Assembly (NCBI RefSeq): GCF_023740735.1
Contig: NZ_JAMRXH010000001.1
Span: 62,001 to 126,000, forward strand
Origin: Nocardia sp. CDC159
GTDB taxonomy: Bacteria; Actinomycetota; Actinomycetes; Mycobacteriales; Mycobacteriaceae
Reading direction: 5' to 3'
Length of the DNA stretch: 64,000 nucleotides
In this document: positions 43,491-51,446 of the stretch, in pieces
How the letters are laid out: every line of letters starts with the position of its first letter
Numbering within the stretch: position 1 is the first letter of the stretch
Position numbers and translations under genes: made by a program
The notes under the pieces: model-generated
What the model saw: the letters and a program-made list of their open reading frames with translations, nothing else
The model's database searches: none
What the model was told of the DNA's origin: nothing

Positions 43491-43529
43491 GAACCCGCTG
43501 GGCGGGAAACCCCTTAGGGGTGCGGGTTC
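43491..43529 (-). terminator. Nested palindrome, likely terminator of the saccharopine dehydrogenase-like gene
   Basis: GAACCCGC (43491-43498) pairs with GCGGGTTC (43522-43529); inside lies the palindrome ACCCC-TTA-GGGGT (43509-43521). The structure starts 15 bases past the stop of the minus-strand gene and could form a branched hairpin or cruciform. Confidence 0.6.
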
Positions 43530-43544
43530 TGACTCTGGGTCGCC

Positions 43545-44546
43545 TCAGGCGTCGGCGAAAACGGTCCCGATCTCGCGCATCCGCTCGACCGCGTGCGTCG
43601 GATCGATCAGCGACTCCGGGGTGTGGATGCCGGGTGCGACGAGCTCGCCGCGCAGCCCGAGCAGTCGTTCGACGCCCAGGGCGATACCGAGCGCGGTCAG
43701 CGGCCGCTGCCCGTCCGGGTGCACGACATAGCGGGTCACCCGCCGCGGCGCGCCCGACCGGTCCACGCCCTCGAGGTCGATGGCGATCTCCGCCGTCGGG
43801 GATCCGCCGCGGCGGCGGCCCCCGGATTCGCCGATGGCCCAATCGAAACGGACGTTCGCCGCATCGGCGGCCAGGGCGACACTGGGCACATCGGGAACGG
43901 CGATACTCTGGCCGGCCAGCTCGACGCCGTCCATGCCGCGCACCCGGACCTGTGCCTCGGCCGCGGGCAGCCAGGTGAACACGCCGTCTCGGCGCACGAG
44001 CGCAGCGTCACCCGCGGCCATCAGACGCTGCACATCGGCCAATCCGGCGGGCCCGCCGGTGTCGGTCTCGTCCAGGATGGCGCTGACGCGGACGCTGTCG
44101 ACCCGAGCGAACCGCGCGGCCTCGTGCAGGACCGCCAGGGTGGCCAGACCCGCGAAGAAGTGGCTGGCGAGGAGAATCGGTGCGGCCGAGGGCCGTTGCG
44201 CGCCCGCGATGACCTCGGGGCCGATTTCGGCCAGTCCGCTGGAGATGCTCAGATACGGCAGTCCGTGCCGCTGCGCATAGCGCAGGCCCCGCAGCCGCCG
44301 GTCCCACAGGGCCGCCACGACCGCCGTGTGCTCGTGCTCGGTCAGGCCGAGATCGTCGCGATCCAGATCGATCGTCACCGTCTCGGCATCGCCGAGTTCT
44401 TCGGCCACCCGCCGCAATCGCGAGCGATCGCGCCCCGCGAGGGTCAGCGGCAGGCTCGGGTGCCACCGCCGCAGCATATGCGCGGCTCCCGCCCCCGCCT
44501 GACCCGAACCACCCAGAATCAATACCGATTTCGGTTGTGCCGCCAT
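43545..44546 (-). CDS. Saccharopine dehydrogenase-like NAD(P)-binding protein
   Basis: A 333-residue protein beginning with the nucleotide loop VLILGGSGQAGAGAAHML. It resembles the saccharopine-dehydrogenase / trans-acting enoyl-reductase group, which includes mycobacterial Rv2449c- and Rv2953-like proteins. The second domain carries HFFAGLATLAVLHEAARFAR. The real ATG is 44546; the frame stays open upstream but would run into the operator and the TetR gene. Its promoter carries a tandem palindrome next to the divergent TetR gene, so it is the probable repressed target. The substrate is unknown. Confidence 0.72.
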   Translation of the reverse strand: MAAQPKSVLILGGSGQAGAGAAHMLRRWHPSLPLTLAGRDRSRLRRVAEELGDAETVTIDLDRDDLGLTEHEHTAVVAALWDRRLRGLRYAQRHGLPYLSISSGLAEIGPEVIAGAQRPSAAPILLASHFFAGLATLAVLHEAARFARVDSVRVSAILDETDTGGPAGLADVQRLMAAGDAALVRRDGVFTWLPAAEAQVRVRGMDGVELAGQSIAVPDVPSVALAADAANVRFDWAIGESGGRRRGGSPTAEIAIDLEGVDRSGAPRRVTRYVVHPDGQRPLTALGIALGVERLLGLRGELVAPGIHTPESLIDPTHAVERMREIGTVFADA

Positions 44547-44569
44547 GACTTTCACTCCGATCGCTATAC

Positions 44570-44596
44570 CTACACTTTGTAGCCTACACTTTGTAG
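44570..44596. promoter_or_regulatory. Tandem TetR-type operators
   Basis: CTACACTTTGTAG occurs twice, at 44570-44582 and 44584-44596, a 14-base period. Each copy is itself symmetric (CTACA-CTT-TGTAG). They lie in the 82-base gap between the saccharopine dehydrogenase-like gene and the divergent TetR gene. Confidence 0.85.
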
Positions 44597-44628
44597 CTAA
44601 GCTGGGGCGGTACCGCAAGGGAGGTTCG

Positions 44629-45201
44629 ATGACGACACCGGTTCGCCTGTCCAAACCGGCCCGGCGCGAGCAACTGCTCGACGCCGCCCTGGCGATCGTG
44701 CGCACGCACGGCGCCGACGCGCTGACCCTGGTCACCCTCGCCGAGGCCGCCGGGGTGAGCAGGCCCGTCGTCTACGACCACTTCGGCACCCGGCCCGGGC
44801 TGTTGCTGGCGCTGTATCGGCGGCTGGACGAACGGCATCGGGGGGCCTCGGCGCGGGCGCTGCGCGCGGCCGGGCCCGATCCGGGCGCGATCGCCCGCGC
44901 CACCAGTGCCGCCTACTTCGCCTGCGCCACCGATATGCCGGAGTTCACCGCGATTTCGGCCGCGCTGAAGGGTGATCCGGAGATGGAGGCGGTGCAGCGG
45001 GAGATGTACGACAGCTACGCAGATATGGTGGCCGCCGCGTTCGCGCCGCACACCGCGCTCGGCCCCGCGGCGCTGCGACTGCGCTGCGTGGGGGTGTTCG
45101 GCGCGGCCGAGGCGATCGCGGACGAACTCAATCGCGGCCGCACGACCGTCGAGGAGGCGGTCACGGCGCTGACCGATCTGATCGTGGGCGCGCTGCGATA
45201 G
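44629..45201 (+). CDS. TetR-family repressor with tandem operators
   Basis: A 190-residue TetR protein; helix-turn-helix near residues 20-62 (LVTLAEAAGVSRPVVYDHFG). ATG 44629 follows AAGGGAGG; the longer open frame from 44545 would cross the operators. It is divergent from the saccharopine dehydrogenase-like gene, with two identical palindromes between them, the usual arrangement of an autoregulating repressor and its target. It ends 18 bases before the convergent DUF2252 gene. Confidence 0.88.
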   Translation: MTTPVRLSKPARREQLLDAALAIVRTHGADALTLVTLAEAAGVSRPVVYDHFGTRPGLLLALYRRLDERHRGASARALRAAGPDPGAIARATSAAYFACATDMPEFTAISAALKGDPEMEAVQREMYDSYADMVAAAFAPHTALGPAALRLRCVGVFGAAEAIADELNRGRTTVEEAVTALTDLIVGALR

Positions 45202-45219
45202 CGGTGGCGCGCGGGCGGT

Positions 45220-46614
45220 TCAGTCGCCGTCGGGCTCCGCGGCGATGCGCCCGGCGCGGACGGCCGCCACCAGAGTCGCATGGTCGGCCTCGGTGCGATC
45301 GGCGTAGCGGACCGCGAAACGCGCCACCGCGTCGTCGAATTCGTCGGCGTCGGCGAGATAGCCCGCCAGCACGCGCGGATCGGCCGAGCGCGCGTGCGCG
45401 CGGGCCAGCAGCGACCCGGCGAGTCGGCCGTAGTCGTCGAGGTCCTCGGGCTCGAGTTCGGAGGGGTCGATGCCGCCCTTGAGATTGCGGAACTGCCGCA
45501 CGATGAACGGGTGCTCCCCGCCATCGACGCGAATCGTGGTCCAGCCCAGCAACATATCGCTCTCGGCCTGCACCAGCCGCGCGCCGCGCACGATGCGCTC
45601 GCCCTCGTGGCGCGGGGCAGCGGCGGCGACGAAGGGCGCCAGCGCGGACGGGGCGGCCTGTTTGACCTGTAGCACCAGCACCTCCTCGCCATTGCCGTGC
45701 AGCAGCGCCAGATAGCTGCGCAATCCCACGCTGCCGGTGCCGACGATGCGAAAGGCGATGTCGGAGACGGTGAATCGGGCCAGCAGATTGCCCCGCGAGC
45801 CGATCAGGGTGTCGGCGTAGGCGTGCAGGCCGTCGATCACGGCCGCCTCGACCGCATCCTCGACCGGGGTCAGGATCGGCGGATCGCTGACGAAACGCCG
45901 CTGGCGGATACCGGTTTCGTGATCCTCGAGGTGTTCGGTCCACTTGCGCGCCACCCGGGCGCTGGTGTTGCGGCGGGCCTTCTTGGCCGCCCGGCGGAAA
46001 TCGTCGAGCAGCGCGTTGGCGCGCGAGTGCGCGATCACCGACTCGTCGGGCAGCGCATTCCACGAGGCCAGGAACGGCTGTTCGGCCAGCCGCACCACGG
46101 CGGTGCGGTAGGAGGTCGCGGCATCGCGGGCGGCGGCGAAGCAGTCCGCGGCCGAGGAGGCGCCCTCGCGTCCGGCCAGCACCAGGCTGGCCGCGAGCCG
46201 CTCCAGATCCCACTCCCACGGCCCGGCGATGGTGTCGTCGAAATCATTGATATCCATGATGATTTCGCCGCGCGGGGTGCCGTAGAGGCCGAAGTTCGCG
46301 GCGTGCGCGTCGCCGCACAACTGGGCGAGCGGGCCGCTGACCGGGGCGTCGGCGAGATCGGCGGCCATGAGCCCGGCCGCCCCGCGGAAGAATGCGTAGG
46401 GCGAGGCGGCCATTCGGCCCATCCGCAGCGGAACCAGATGCGCCAGCCGGTCGGCGTTGGTGGCGGCCAAGAAGTCGAGCACATCGGGCCGACGCGGACC
46501 GGCGGCCGCGCGATCGCGGCAGACGAACGGCGTCCGTTCGCGCAGGGCGGCGCCCCGCGCGAACGCGTCCTCGGCGCTCAGGTGGTCCCGCAGATCGATT
46601 CCCGGCGTGCTCAT
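45220..46614 (-). CDS. DUF2252 kinase-like-fold protein
   Basis: A 464-residue DUF2252 protein. The family resembles small-molecule kinases: LCGDAHAANFGLYGTPRGEI with IMDINDFDDT near residues 100-125 is its version of the catalytic and metal loops, and KQAAPSALAPF may lie in the nucleotide pocket. No member is well characterised as far as I know. It is monocistronic; start ATG 46614. Confidence 0.8.
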   Translation of the reverse strand: MSTPGIDLRDHLSAEDAFARGAALRERTPFVCRDRAAAGPRRPDVLDFLAATNADRLAHLVPLRMGRMAASPYAFFRGAAGLMAADLADAPVSGPLAQLCGDAHAANFGLYGTPRGEIIMDINDFDDTIAGPWEWDLERLAASLVLAGREGASSAADCFAAARDAATSYRTAVVRLAEQPFLASWNALPDESVIAHSRANALLDDFRRAAKKARRNTSARVARKWTEHLEDHETGIRQRRFVSDPPILTPVEDAVEAAVIDGLHAYADTLIGSRGNLLARFTVSDIAFRIVGTGSVGLRSYLALLHGNGEEVLVLQVKQAAPSALAPFVAAAAPRHEGERIVRGARLVQAESDMLLGWTTIRVDGGEHPFIVRQFRNLKGGIDPSELEPEDLDDYGRLAGSLLARAHARSADPRVLAGYLADADEFDDAVARFAVRYADRTEADHATLVAAVRAGRIAAEPDGD

Positions 46615-46652
46615 GGGGTTTCACGCTACCGCCGGGGGCGGACCGATCGGTC

Positions 46653-47090
46653 TTACGGGACGGTGATCTCGGTCTTACCCGCCTGATGCGGGCGGTTCGA
46701 GGTCAGTTCGGCGGTGATCCGGCCCGGCCCCGTCTTGGCGGTGTAGGCGATGCAGATCATGACATCGCAACTGTTCGGGGCGAAGGAGATGTCGAAGGAA
46801 TCGGCGCCCGAGGCGCCGGTGGTGGTGTTGTGCCAGCGCAGGGTCATCCGGGCCGAGCAGGCGATCGGCAGACCCGACACGACCGTGGGCATATGCCAGG
46901 CGAATCCGACCGAATCGGGATATTCGGGCGACGTGCTCGCCGTGATGTCCTGGCGGCCGACACACGGTCCGCTGGTGAGAGTCGTTGTGGAGAAGGTGGT
47001 TCGGGCGGCCTGGGCCGGGGCCGCCAGGGCGAACAGGGTGGCGGCCGAGGCCACCAGGGTAAGGGCGACGCGCGTGACTGTCCGGTGCAT
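46653..47090 (-). CDS. Small secreted protein with disulfides
   Basis: A 145-residue protein with a Sec signal (VALTLVASAATLFALAAPAQAA) and a mature beta-rich domain containing four cysteines (SGPCVG, PIACSA, NSCDVMIC), probably two disulfides. The family is not recognised. It is divergent from another small secreted protein gene, from which it is separated by a 163-base gap holding CCCC-TAC-GGGG and an AGGAA...TTCCT repeat. Confidence 0.6.
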   Translation of the reverse strand: MHRTVTRVALTLVASAATLFALAAPAQAARTTFSTTTLTSGPCVGRQDITASTSPEYPDSVGFAWHMPTVVSGLPIACSARMTLRWHNTTTGASGADSFDISFAPNSCDVMICIAYTAKTGPGRITAELTSNRPHQAGKTEITVP

Positions 47091-47253
47091 AGGTGCACGC
47101 TAGGAAAGCGGGATTGACGCCGGTAGCCCCCGCTTCCTGTGCCCCTACGGGGTCGCCGCGCCGCTGGCGTCCTGTAACGAACCCCCCGGGTGCCGACGAT
47201 GTCGGAAGAGTTCGTCAGTGTCGATCGAAAGGGTGGTGCCAAAGGTGAAGAAC

Positions 47254-47658
47254 ATGACGTTCGCCCGACGGGTGGCCCTGGGAGCGGCCGCCGCGGCGGC
47301 GACGGCCACCGTGATGGTGGCGGGCGCGGGTACCGCGGCCGCCGACGAATGGCCGGTACAGCAGCCCAACAGCCCGGTGTCGGTATTCGACGCGAAAGGC
47401 TTTCTGACGCCGGACAATCCGGCCTACTGGAATCCGCTCGACACCAGCTACCGCCTCACCTCGCCCTACGGCAACAGCACCCGCGTGGTCTGCACCGCCT
47501 TCCACGGCGTGATCATGCAGTGCTGGCAGGCCGATCACAACGGCAACCCGCACCAGCTGAAGCAGCTGCCGGTCAACTTCCCGGCGATTGTCGGCTGGCA
47601 GCAGCTCAACGGCGGCGCCAATTTCGTCTATCCGGGATACCTGCCCTTCGTCAGCTGA
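47254..47658 (+). CDS. Small secreted protein
   Basis: A 134-residue protein. ATG 47254 follows AAAGGTGAAG and begins a signal peptide (ARRVALGAAAAAATATVMVAGAGTAAA, written here as family-type features: basic start, alanine core, AAA cleavage). The mature part has two cysteines that can pair and resembles the small secreted proteins common in Nocardia and mycobacteria without known function. A strong terminator follows at 47679. Confidence 0.62.
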   Translation: MTFARRVALGAAAAAATATVMVAGAGTAAADEWPVQQPNSPVSVFDAKGFLTPDNPAYWNPLDTSYRLTSPYGNSTRVVCTAFHGVIMQCWQADHNGNPHQLKQLPVNFPAIVGWQQLNGGANFVYPGYLPFVS

Positions 47659-47678
47659 CCCGCACCGATCTCGGGCAC

Positions 47679-47721
47679 GCCCCGGGTCCGACGGCCTCGC
47701 ACGGCCGCGGCCCGGGGCTTT
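47679..47721 (+). terminator. Intrinsic terminator
   Basis: GCCCCGGG (47679-47686) pairs with CCCGGGGC (47711-47718), with an inner GGCC/GGCC stem, followed by TTT and a T-rich run. It closes the small secreted protein gene. Confidence 0.75.
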
Positions 47722-47741
47722 CTCGTTTGCCCGTTGACTTA

Positions 47742-47761
47742 TGCAGGTAAATACCTGCATG
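47742..47761. promoter_or_regulatory. Perfect palindromic ArsR operator
   Basis: ATGCAGGTA-AA-TACCTGCAT is a perfect 9-2-9 palindrome immediately behind a TTGACT -35 box (47735-47740) and over the -10 region of the ArsR-type gene, as expected for autorepression. Confidence 0.85.
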
Positions 47762-47769
47762 ATTTGGTG

Positions 47770-48561
47770 GTGTCACCCGAAACGGATATGGACGCGGTCT
47801 TCAAGGCCCTGGCCGACCCGACCCGGCGGCTGCTGCTCGATCGCCTGCGCGAGCACAACGGGCAGACCCTGCGCGAGCTGTGTGAGCGTGTGGCGATGGC
47901 GCGGCAGTCGCTGACCCAGCACCTCGACATCCTCGAGCGGGCCGGACTCGTCACCGTGCTGCGGCGCGGGCGCGAGCGGGTGCACTACATCAATCCCGCA
48001 CCGATCCACGACATCGAACAGCGCTGGATCTCGGTGTTCGACAGGCCGCGGCTGGACATCATCGGCGGCATCAAATCCCGGGCAGAGGAGTTGGCCATGA
48101 AAACAGCGATCCCCACCTACGTCTACGTCACCTACATTCGCGCCACCGCCGAGCAGGTGTGGCAGGCGCTGACCGATGCCGATCTGAGCGCGCGCTACTG
48201 GGGCAACGCGAATGTGTCGGACTGGCAACCGGGTTCGGACTGGGAGCATCGACGCGTCGACGGCTCGGGGGTGGTCGACGTGGTCGGGAAGGTGCTCGAA
48301 TCCGAGCCGCCGAATCGGCTGGTGCTCACCTTCGAGGATTCCCCGCATCTGGACCGGGAGCGCTCGATCGTCACCTTCCGGATCGAGCCCCACCTCGACA
48401 TCGTCCGGCTCACCGTCACCCACGAGAACCTGCCGAACGACGAGATGTACCAGGGGATCGCGCACGGCTGGCCGGCCGTGCTGGCCAATCTCAAATCGCT
48501 GCTCGAGACCGGCACGGTGCTGCCGCAGTCGCCGTTCGACATGTCGGCGACCTCCAGCTAG
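47770..48561 (+). CDS. ArsR-type repressor fused to AHSA1/SRPBCC domain
   Basis: A 263-residue two-domain protein. Residues 1-95 form an ArsR winged helix (FKALADPTRRLLLDRLREHN; CERVAMARQSLTQHLDIL) without visible metal-binding cysteines; residues 115-255 are an AHSA1/SRPBCC domain (VYVTYIRATAEQVWQALTDA). GTG 47770 suits a leaderless message from the operator-covered promoter; ATG 47788 is an alternative. The SRPBCC part may bind the inducer, making this a one-piece ligand sensor. Only itself is an evident target here. Confidence 0.8.
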   Translation: MSPETDMDAVFKALADPTRRLLLDRLREHNGQTLRELCERVAMARQSLTQHLDILERAGLVTVLRRGRERVHYINPAPIHDIEQRWISVFDRPRLDIIGGIKSRAEELAMKTAIPTYVYVTYIRATAEQVWQALTDADLSARYWGNANVSDWQPGSDWEHRRVDGSGVVDVVGKVLESEPPNRLVLTFEDSPHLDRERSIVTFRIEPHLDIVRLTVTHENLPNDEMYQGIAHGWPAVLANLKSLLETGTVLPQSPFDMSATSS

Positions 48562-48651
48562 CGGGGCGCCACCCGCGCTCGGGCGGCGCGGCGCACGGGC
48601 CGGTTCCAGTGGGCGAGACCGACAAGATCATTCGGTGGACGGTTCTCGTTC

Positions 48652-48669
48652 ACATCGTGTTTACGATGT
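48652..48669. promoter_or_regulatory. Inverted repeat at the PAP2 gene start
   Basis: ACATCGT-GTTT-ACGATGT is a perfect 7-4-7 repeat ending five bases before the ATG of the PAP2 gene. It may be an operator for an unlinked regulator or a 5' hairpin hiding the start site. Confidence 0.65.
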
Positions 48670-48673
48670 CCCA

Positions 48674-50026
48674 ATGCTTGTGGACGACGTGCAAGGGGGC
48701 TCGACGCCCGCGGCCGATCCGGTGGTTGGTGAGGGACCCGGTGGACGTCGATGGCGGATGGTGCTGTGGTGGTGCGCCGGGGCGGCGGCGGTGGTGGCGC
48801 TCGTCGGCGGGGAATTGATGGCCGCGCACATCGGGGCGTTGGGGCCGTTGACGAGTCTGGCCCGCGATTTCGCCGGATCGCCGAAGTCGGCGACCACCTC
48901 GTGGGCCGGATTCGGGCTGGCGCTGGTCGGACTGCGCACCCGCGAGCGGATCGTGGCGGGGGCGGCCGCGGTCGGGATCGATCTGGTGTTCGTGGCGGCG
49001 CGTGCGGTCGGGGGGCACAAATTCACCGTGGGCAATGGGCCGACGCTGGTGCTGACCGCGTTGGCGGTGGTCGTGGTGCTGCGCTGGGCGGGGGAGCGGC
49101 GGCGAACGGCGTTGCGCACCATCGGCATCGGGGCGCTGCTGATTCTCGCCACCAAGGTCAGCGAGATCTGGCTCGACATCACCGCCTGGGCGTGCCCGAC
49201 GGTGCTCGACGCGTATGTGCAGGCCGCCGATCATGCGCTGGGCAATCCGTCGTGGCTGGTCGGCCAGTGGTTGGCCGCGGCCGGACCGGTGGCGCTGGGC
49301 GTGGTGCGGTGGGTGTATTTCGAATTGCCGGTGGCGGCCATGGTGGTGGCGTGCTGGCAGTTGCGCGGGGTCGCCGCGGGGGTGTGGCCGCGGCACCATC
49401 TGGTCCGGACATTTCTGACCCTCGGACTGGTGGGACCGATCTGGTATGTGGTCTTTCCGGTGGTCGGCCCGGTGCTGGCGTACGGCCCGGAGGGACACGG
49501 CTTCCAGATCGCCGACGTGTGGCCGAATATCGTCCCGGCCGCGCCGACGGCGGTGGGGCCGTTGGCTTTCGACGCGATCACCCCGCGCAACTGCATGCCC
49601 TCGCTGCATACCGCGTGGGCGCTGTCACTGTTCATCCATTCCCGGCGCGGGCCGTGGTGGCTGCGTTGGGGCGGGGCGTTCTGGCTGGTGTGCACGCTGG
49701 TGGCGACGCTGGGCCTGGGCGCGCACTACGGCATCGATCTGGTGGTGGGCGCGGCGCTGGGTCTGACGGTGGAATCGGCGCTGCGCGATCCGGATCGCGG
49801 CTGGGACCGGGCCCGGGTGCGGGTGGTGGCGATGGGTGCGGTCCTGTTCGCCGGGACGCTGCTGTGCATCCGATTCCTGGCGGTGCCGATGGCGACCCAC
49901 CCGCTGCTGTTCGGACTGGTGATCATGGGTTCGCTTGCGGCCCTCGGCTACACGTTCTACCTGACGTGGTTCGCGCCGTCGGCGGTCGACCGGCACGAGC
50001 CGACCGCGCACCTCGTCGATCGCTGA
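48674..50026 (+). CDS. PAP2-superfamily membrane phosphatase / IPC synthase-like
   Basis: A 450-residue protein with about ten membrane helices. PAP2 catalytic motifs are NCMPSLHTAWAL near residue 306 and GLGAHYGIDLVVG near 352, in the form of AUR1/inositol-phosphorylceramide-synthase-like and glycosyl-phosphate lipid enzymes. It would transfer or hydrolyse a lipid phosphate on the outer face of the membrane. ATG 48674 has no strong ribosome site; an inverted repeat lies just upstream. The exact lipid is unknown. Confidence 0.8.
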   Translation: MLVDDVQGGSTPAADPVVGEGPGGRRWRMVLWWCAGAAAVVALVGGELMAAHIGALGPLTSLARDFAGSPKSATTSWAGFGLALVGLRTRERIVAGAAAVGIDLVFVAARAVGGHKFTVGNGPTLVLTALAVVVVLRWAGERRRTALRTIGIGALLILATKVSEIWLDITAWACPTVLDAYVQAADHALGNPSWLVGQWLAAAGPVALGVVRWVYFELPVAAMVVACWQLRGVAAGVWPRHHLVRTFLTLGLVGPIWYVVFPVVGPVLAYGPEGHGFQIADVWPNIVPAAPTAVGPLAFDAITPRNCMPSLHTAWALSLFIHSRRGPWWLRWGGAFWLVCTLVATLGLGAHYGIDLVVGAALGLTVESALRDPDRGWDRARVRVVAMGAVLFAGTLLCIRFLAVPMATHPLLFGLVIMGSLAALGYTFYLTWFAPSAVDRHEPTAHLVDR

Positions 50027-50031
50027 GCGCT

Positions 50032-51351
50032 TCAGGCGCTCGTGGGTTGCATCTCGCCGGGAGTGTGCCGCCTGCGGCGGACGATATTGACCGCGGCGAG
50101 CAGCAGGCCGAGGCCGACGAGTATGCCGCCGCGCAACCAGATCCCGGCCTCGATGCGGGTGAACAGGAACAGGCACGACACCAGGGCCAGGCAGGGGACG
50201 GGCCAGGGGACGCGGAAGTGATCGGGGGCGTCGCCGGACTCGCGGCGCAGCAGCAGGACGGTGGCGTTGACGGCGGTGAAGACGATGAGCAGCAACAGCA
50301 CCAGGGTTTCGGCGAGCGCGTCGACCTCGCCGGTGAGGGCGAGGGCGAGCGAGACCGCGGTGGTGGCGGCGATCGCGACCCAGGGGGTGCGGCGGCCGGG
50401 CAGCAGGCGTGACAGCACCGGCGGCAGCAGCCCGTCGCGGGCCATGCCATAGGCCAGCCGCGAGGACATGATCCCGGTCAGCAGCGCACCATTGGCCACG
50501 GCTACCAGGGCGATGACGCTGAACAGCCGATCGGGCACGCCCCCGGCCGTCCGCACCACCTCGAGCAGCGGCCCGCTCGATTCGGCCAGCCGGTCGGTGG
50601 GCACATCGGCACTGGTGACGATGCCGATCAGCAGGTAGACCACCCCGGCGGTGAGCAGCGCCCCGAACAGCGCCCGCGGATAGGACCGGCGCGGATCACG
50701 CACCTCCTCGGCGAGATTGGCCGAGGTCTCGAAACCGACGAAGGAGTAGAAGGCCAGCACCGCCCCGGCGAGAGTCGCGCCGATGACGCCGTGCTCGGCG
50801 GTGCCGATGTGAGTGAGTCGGCTCGGATCACCGTCGCCGCGCAGCAGCACCCAGCCGCCCAGCCCGATGATCAGCAGCAGACCGCTCAGTTCGATCACGG
50901 TGGCGACCACATTGGCGCCCAGCGATTGTTTGATGCCGCTGACATTGAGCAGCGCGAGCACCGCGAGGAACACCACGATCACCGCGATCGTGGGCAGTTC
51001 GACCAGGGCGCGCAGATAGTCACCGGCGAAACCGCGGGCCAGCGCGCCCACCGACACCACCCCGGCCGCGAGCATGCAGCAGCCGATCACCGATCCGGCG
51101 GCCGGTCCCAGCGCCCGGGTCACATAGTGCGCCGACCCGCCCGCGCGCGGATACTTCGTCGCCAGTTCGGCGTACGACGCCGCGGTCAGCGCGGCCATCA
51201 CCAGCGCTACCAGCAGCGGCAACCACACCGCCCCGCCCGATGCCCGGGCCACCTGCCCGACCAGGATGTACACCCCGGCGCCGAGCACATCCCCGAGGAT
51301 GAAGAAATACAGCAGTGGGGTGCGCACCGCCCGGTGCAGAGAGATCGCCAT
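50032..51351 (-). CDS. APC-family amino-acid permease
   Basis: A 439-residue permease with 12 predicted helices. The first helix LLYFFILGDVLGAGVYILVGQV carries the G-A-G-V unwound substrate loop of APC transporters, and FYSFVGFETSANLAEEVRDPRRSYP is the family signature near residue 200. It likely imports an amino acid or amine by proton symport. It stands alone, convergent with the PAP2 gene five bases away. Start ATG 51351. Confidence 0.87.
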   Translation of the reverse strand: MAISLHRAVRTPLLYFFILGDVLGAGVYILVGQVARASGGAVWLPLLVALVMAALTAASYAELATKYPRAGGSAHYVTRALGPAAGSVIGCCMLAAGVVSVGALARGFAGDYLRALVELPTIAVIVVFLAVLALLNVSGIKQSLGANVVATVIELSGLLLIIGLGGWVLLRGDGDPSRLTHIGTAEHGVIGATLAGAVLAFYSFVGFETSANLAEEVRDPRRSYPRALFGALLTAGVVYLLIGIVTSADVPTDRLAESSGPLLEVVRTAGGVPDRLFSVIALVAVANGALLTGIMSSRLAYGMARDGLLPPVLSRLLPGRRTPWVAIAATTAVSLALALTGEVDALAETLVLLLLIVFTAVNATVLLLRRESGDAPDHFRVPWPVPCLALVSCLFLFTRIEAGIWLRGGILVGLGLLLAAVNIVRRRRHTPGEMQPTSA

Positions 51352-51446
51352 GCCCTTCCCATACCCGCCTGCGCGCCGAAGAAGCAGGTCCCACTGGCCG
51401 GAACCACCGTGCGCCGGGCGGTGTGCGGGCGTGATTGCGTAGGTGG

